DNA from: Amoebophrya sp. A120
Taxonomy: Eukaryota > Sar > Dinophyceae > Syndiniales > Amoebophryaceae
Direction of reading: 5' to 3'
NCBI GenBank assembly: GCA_905178155.1
Contig: CAJINV010000005.1
Coordinates: 6,594,153 to 6,658,152, forward strand
Length of the DNA stretch: 64,000 nt
Below the pieces are notes generated by a model. It did no database searches and was not told the DNA's origin. It worked only from the letters and a program-made list of their open reading frames with translations. This document shows, piece after piece, positions 59,621 to 64,000 of the stretch (positions within the stretch are counted from its first letter, which is position 1; each line of letters opens with the position of its first letter). A program made the translations under genes and the position numbers.

Positions 59621-61539
59621 ATGCGAATCGCAAAGCAATCTTCCCGTCTCACACTCCTCCGCGAGCTGTTTCTGTTGCAGCAAGCACACGAGCAGGGCGG
59701 CAGACCAGTCGTACACGGTTACCAGGAAAACAAAAAACGACTTCGGGGAACCGCGAGAGAAGCGCGCGAGACGGAGGAAAACGCTTTCTCCGTTGTTGCG
59801 GAAGGCAATAAAAAAGGCGGTGGCAAAAAAGAGAAGAACAAGGAGGGACGAGGTAGTAAAAGAGACAAAAAGAAGGATCCAGATGAAAATCAAGAAGGCG
59901 GAGCAGGGGATGCAATTGCGGACGCGGTGGACACGCAAGATGAGAACAAGAAGACGAGGAGGAAGAAGGCCAGCAAAGGCAAGCCAACAGAGGCGGCGAC
60001 CACAGATGCAGAAATAGGGCCCGACGGCGGGGTATCAACTGTAAAAATGTCGGGGTCTGGAAGAGTATTAAACTTGTCATGCAGGTTTTCCATGACGCGT
60101 GAGGTCTGCGTCTGGAATGCGGGACCTAGCGTGACAGAGTCTGTGAGGTCTCTGCTATGCCTATTCTGCATGAGAAACTCCCTCCGAACTTGGTCGAAAG
60201 TGAACAGCATTTGGCCCTCATGCAACACAGATTTTCGCACTATCCGGATTTAGCATGACAACTTGCAATCTTCCAGACCCAGACATTTTTGCAATCCATA
60301 CGGGGCCGCAGCGGAAGTAGACAATGGAGCCTCAGCAGATGCCGATCAAGAAGCGGATAGCGATGAAAGCAGCAATATCCTGAGTAAAAACGTACCCACA
60401 CCAGAGTCAGGATGGGGATTTTGCAACACAAACCTAGGAGTTTTGTGAGTCACGCATGACAAGTTGCACTCTGCAGTGTAGTGCAGGTTAGCAAGTGCAG
60501 CCGCGTCCCAGATTCATCTGCTCATCCTGTTCACAGCATCACAAATTCCAAAACAGGATTGGAAATGGCTCTCATGGGGATGCGCATTACAAGTCTTCCT
60601 GTCTTTGCAAATCTGCATTACAACTCTGGCGTGGGTACGTTTTTACTCAGGATATAGGCGGCCGGAGGTAGGGAGAACGAGAAGAAGCAGCGCCGCAAAG
60701 CCACTACCGATAGTGGTGACGAGAACGCGAATATCAAATGCAAAACAAGTGTCTAGGAGGTCTGGAAGAATGCATGTTTGTCACGCTTCTCTGGCATGAC
60801 TCTTAAATCTGTCATGCACGTTACCCAAGAGCCGCCTTTTTCTGTCATGCAGAAACGCAGTTTGTCATGCAGAATAGGCAACACCTAGAAGCTCAAAAAC
60901 TTGTCATGCTGGGCCAGCACTTGTGGCCTTCTCATGATACGCCACCCAGCATCAGAAATTTCCAGACATCCAGGGATATTTGCATTTGATAGCGAACGAC
61001 GATCAAACGGAACGAGAAGGAGCTGCACCAGCAGCGGACGAAAACTCCTTCGCAGCCAAGTGGCAGAACGTGCGGAAAAGAGCGAGTGAGGGTATGACCT
61101 GCTCAAACGTTAGAATCTCAAACGTTACAATAGAATCTGAGACTTGTCTTGCATATGTGTATAAGCATGACAGACTCGCAGACCGTTCCACTTTCTGCAG
61201 TACAAATTTCGGCATATTGTAGTGCGGTTCGGGACTCCGGAACTTGTCGCGCGCAGTCCTATGAGACTCGGCTAGATCATGCACTTCTTGCATCACAGAT
61301 TTCGACATCGGGGATGAAGAAATACTCGCGATGTTTTCGCGGTTCTGACCCGATGCCGCTCCAGCGCCTGCGGAGGCTTGCTTCCCCAGTGATAATGGAC
61401 AATGGCAATGTCGGTGCGGTTGTTTTAGCATCACAGATTTCGACATTCTATTGCAGCGTTTGAGATTGTAACGTTTGAGCAGGTCATAGGGGGCTGGCAG
61501 TCCTTCAAGGACAGCGCGTTGTCCAGGCTCGGCAGCCTG
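59621..61539 (+). CDS. Lys/Glu-rich protein of unknown function, 3' end not reached
   Basis: Exons 59621-60032, 60306-60375, 60657-60731, 60997-61092, 61494-61539, then interrupted by a family A-like left end and a reverse transcriptase. The product starts with a Leu-rich helix (RLTLLRELFLLQQAHEQ) and continues highly charged (KKGGGKKEKNKEGRGSKRDK). Later sequence is ENEKKQRRKATTDSGDENAN and AKWQNVRKRASEGWQSFKD. No known domain. The true 3' end lies beyond the window or was displaced by the retroelement. Confidence 0.65.
60033..60300. mobile_element. introner, family A
   Basis: TATC left end, CATA right end, perfect TSD cgggg; phase 1. Body is the reverse complement of the 4969-5230 type. 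Confidence 0.92.
60376..60654. mobile_element. introner, family B, TSD lost on one side
   Basis: Intact family B ends and about 97% identity to 9189-9467, but flanks agcaa and taggc do not match. The frame requires resuming at 60657, two bases past the element, as if a small deletion removed part of the right TSD. Confidence 0.85.
60732..60991. mobile_element. introner, family A
   Basis: Slightly diverged left end (AAACAAGTGTCT), right end GATA; perfect TSD gcgaa; phase 2. Confidence 0.9.
61093..61488. mobile_element. introner, family I (396 bp)
   Basis: TIR TATGACCTGCTCAAACGTTA with exact inverse ending CATA; a second inner inverted repeat involves AATCTCAAACG. TSD gaggg/ggggg; phase 2. 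Only member in this window. Confidence 0.88.
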
Positions 61540-61562
61540 TATCCATTGCAAATATATCTGGG
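61540..61562. mobile_element. family A-like left end abutting a reverse transcriptase
   Basis: TATCCATTGCAAATATATCT resembles the TATGCATTGCAAATATGTCT end of family A and occurs exactly where the host coding frame stops (phase 0, after gcctg). Reverse transcriptase coding begins within a few bases. The matching right end would lie beyond the window. Confidence 0.6.
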
Positions 61563-64000
61563 CTCACCCGCGAAATTAACAAACGAGTAAGAGACGACCG
61601 GGCAGCATGGGTGCGCGAAAAAATACAAACCTTGAAGCAAGCTGACTGCAGCGGGAATACGAAGCTGATTTTTGAAACAGTGCGGCAGCTTGCGGGAAAA
61701 GGGCGAAAGCGGCCGCAGGAGCTGCCGGGACCAGCAAAATTGTGGACCGACTTCTGGGGGGACATCTTCGGCAAGGAAAGGCCGGAGCCTCCAGCAGAAA
61801 CGAAGCAGACAAAAACCTGGGCACGGTGTGAAGCAGAAATTCAGAAAAATCGAGAAGGCCCAACATGGTGCGAGGGCCTCGGCGAAATCCCCACAGAGGG
61901 AGAGGTGGTCGCAGCGCTTCGGGAGCTGAAAGCGGGCAAAGCATTCCACGGGCCCTGCCCGGCGGAGTTTGCAAGGGAATGCCCAACAGTTCAAGCAGTG
62001 CTGGTGTCTCTCGTGCGTCGAATTTTTCGGGGAGACGAAATCCCCGAAGAGTGGGGCGAGGCAGTAGTAGCCATGCTCCACAAGGACGGCGTGAAACACG
62101 ATCCGAAAAACTGGAGACCGATCGCCCTGATTTCTTTGGGCGAAAAATTGCTGGGCCTCGTCATCCTGAGAAGAGTAGAAGAAGGGGCCAACAGAGAAAT
62201 GGACCCCCGGCAGAAAGGGTGCCGGCGCGGACTGTCGACCCGACACGCAGTGTTCGAGCTGCTGAGGGACATCGAAAAAGCCAACAAAGAAGGGCGCCGC
62301 GCCCTGTATGCCTTCATCGACTTCGCGAAGGCGTTCGACAGCCTTTCATGGCCCGCCATGGAGGCCATCCTGCGACTTCAAGGAATGCCAGAAAATATCT
62401 GTCGCGTGCTCCGCGACATGTACCGGCGCAACGCAAAGTGGAGCATCCGGCTGGGGAAAGACCGGAACACCGAACAACGAAAACAAAAGAGCGGCATAAG
62501 GCAAGGCAGCGCGCTTTCGCCGTTGTTGTTCGCACTTTGCGTCGATTGGGCCCTAAAACAGTTCGCAAAAACGATGGAGGAGGAAATGAAGTGGACACAA
62601 GACCAAGCCCTTGCCCAGGCCCTGGCCTGGCTTGGGTATGTAGACGACCTGGCCGTCAAGGCCTCCAGTGTCCCCGACATTGAGTTTGCGATGCGCGAGC
62701 TCTCCAGCGCGTGTCGCTTCATAGGCCTCGACTTGAACATCCGAAAAACGAAAGTTTTGGCGGTTAACCAAGAAGCAGAACAGAAGCAGAGCCCCACCGC
62801 CATGATGGAGAAGTGCATCATGGACGGGGAAGAGGGGTGGACGATCGACTACTGCGGGATTGACTGGGATAAAGAGTGGCAGACAGCAGCAAAATCCATC
62901 CCGCTTGCCGGGCTCGGCGACCTCGCGCCAACTCATCTGGTTGTCTGGGACAACCCGGCGATCGGTGTGCAGATCATCGCGTCCAAGCCGAGTGGGTGGG
63001 CAACCGCTCATTGCGGCACTAGCATCCGGCTTACGAGATTAGGCCTGCGGAAATTTGTCCTGGAAGAGAAAAATAGTTTTACTTGCGAGAAGTGCGGCGA
63101 TGTCCTCGCGGACGAGACCGCGCTTCATTTTCACAAAACGACCGGGTTTTGCCGGCCGAACAAGTCGGTGAAAGAATTGCGCACATTGCGGGTCGCGCGA
63201 ATGGTGGAGCAAAAGAAGAAACGAAAAGCCCGGCCGGACGCCGCGGCCGGGCTAAAGGCGGTCAAGCTCCATGGCAAACCGGTGGAGTGCGTGGGGTCGT
63301 TCAAGTACCTCGGCACGGAGGTAGGGTGTGACGGCTCCACCGATGCCGAGACGCATCGCAGATGCGGTCTAGCTCTCGGTGTCGTCCGCCAGGTCTCTCC
63401 CGTCTGGAGGGACAGTAGCGTCCCAACCCACCTGAAAGCCGACTTGTTCCGTTCTCTCTCCCTCAGCGTTGCTTTGTACAACGCTGAGACATGGACTATT
63501 TCCCCAGCAGCAGCTACTTCCTTGCGACAGTTCCAGGACAGTGCCCTGCGGTACGTCCTGGGGGGACACTACAGAAACGCAGAGAAAAGTAGGGAGGAGC
63601 TGTGCGCCGAGCTAGGCCTGCAGGCGATCGAGGACGAAGTAAGATGCAAGAGAATCGGATGGATCGCGCACACATGCAGGGGGATGCAAATGAGGGGTCG
63701 ATGCGCAGAATCGAGCAAGAGATAAACCGCAAAACAGCATGGGGAAAACAAGCAGGAGACGATTTGGATTTGTTCAACATACCCTTCAGCGAACTGAAAA
63801 ACACAAAGCCGACCGGGGAAGCAATACGGGCGACGCTGGCGCAAAGAAGAAAAATACAGCCGGTGCAGCGCAAGAGGGGCGTGGAAGCAGGCAGACCGAA
63901 GTCGAGAAAGCGCACAGAGATGGAAGAAGAGAGAAGAAAACGACTAGAGCAACAAAGACAGGAGACTGAGGCAGCAAATAAAGTTTTACTATTGCGGATC
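61563..64000 (+). CDS. non-LTR retrotransposon reverse transcriptase, frameshifted, right edge open
   Basis: Single long frame 61563-63725. RT motifs in order: AFIDFAKAFDSLSW (first catalytic Asp), GIRQGSALSPLLFALCVDWA, and LGYVDDLAVKA with the YVDD active site. A Cys-His cluster follows (FTCEKCGDVLADETALHFHK), then the LINE-type C-terminal region with GTEVGCDGSTDAETHRRCG, LYNAETW and RIGWIAHTCRG. At a G-run near 63683 the frame shifts: coding continues in the next frame as ANEGSMRRIEQEINRKTAWG through 64000. The shift is a mutation or a sequencing indel. No endonuclease domain is visible upstream, so the copy looks 5'-truncated. This is the only clear protein-coding mobile element in the window. 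Confidence 0.85.

Noticed and set aside
4652-61488. CRISPR array or bacterial-type repeats
   Set aside because: The repeats are dispersed, carry TIRs and TSDs, and lie inside eukaryotic exons; spacing and structure do not fit CRISPR.
4652-61488. Group II introns or inteins as the explanation of the repeated elements
   Set aside because: The elements are too short, have TIRs and TSDs, contain stop codons in all host frames, and show no domain V or intein motifs.
1-64000. Dinoflagellate spliced-leader gene, tRNA, 5S or snRNA genes
   Set aside because: I looked for the spliced-leader core and for tRNA-like boxes by eye and found none convincing. The GC-rich part of 43450-43680 was considered and not supported.

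Overview
This is nuclear DNA from a eukaryote. Eight protein-coding genes (one incomplete at the right edge) all lie on the + strand, and every one is broken into many exons. The gene content (Mei2-type RRM, RAD51-family recombinase, DNase I-fold sphingomyelinase, a PGY-x-G-x-x-P protein resembling ciliary microtubule inner proteins) is eukaryotic. The one-strand layout and the enormous number of short intronic elements with terminal inverted repeats (TIRs) resemble dinoflagellate-lineage alveolates. Introner elements with TIRs and non-canonical splice sites are known from the parasitic dinoflagellate Amoebophrya, which is my best guess; the assignment is inference.

Layout: 1-3173 no gene, one truncated introner; 3174-6988 unknown gene (429 aa after intron removal); 7925-11045 CIMIP2/FAM166-like gene (3' half of the model unresolved); 11046-13138 intergenic with an assembly gap; 13139-31767 giant Mei2-like gene (about 4012 aa); 33194-37182 ankyrin-like gene with internal protein duplication and a 1.77-kb insert; 38132-46648 neutral sphingomyelinase (1606 aa); 47582-49629 RAD51 (470 aa); 51091-58249 coiled-coil protein; 59621->61539 K/E-rich protein; 61563-64000 non-LTR reverse transcriptase.

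The dominant feature is about 60 intronic insertions, mostly 140-330 bp, in at least eight sequence families (called A-I here by TIR). They share one plan: 5-bp target-site duplication (TSD), then TATC or TATG, then a family-specific TIR, a body, the inverted TIR, GATA or CATA, and the TSD again. I read the exons across nearly every element. Removing the element plus one TSD restores an open frame each time and reconnects recognisable domains (sphingomyelinase, RAD51, Mei2 RRM). Several sites have uninserted paralogous copies in this same window, which show the target directly. Near-identical elements occur in both orientations in + strand coding sequence. Only about five could be excised with GT-AG ends in any register, so splicing must tolerate non-canonical ends. 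Classical GT-AG introns coexist. Most introns of both types carry a short motif, TTGTSATGC or its complement, that I did not notice in exons.

Family TIRs (first bases): A TATCAAATGCAAAAATGTCT or TATGCATTGCAAATATGTCT; B TATCCTGAGTAAAAACGTAC; C TATCGCAAGAAAAAAGTGTT; D TAT-N-rich start then AAAAATCCCCCCTCCCC; E TATGGNTSTGTCAGGATCGA; F TATGAGAGTTCACAACTCCC; G TATGCATTGCAAAAGTA; I TATGACCTGCTCAAACGTTA. H is a different, longer repeat. Exon coordinates keep the upstream TSD copy in the exon; the true splice register within the TSD cannot be read from DNA.
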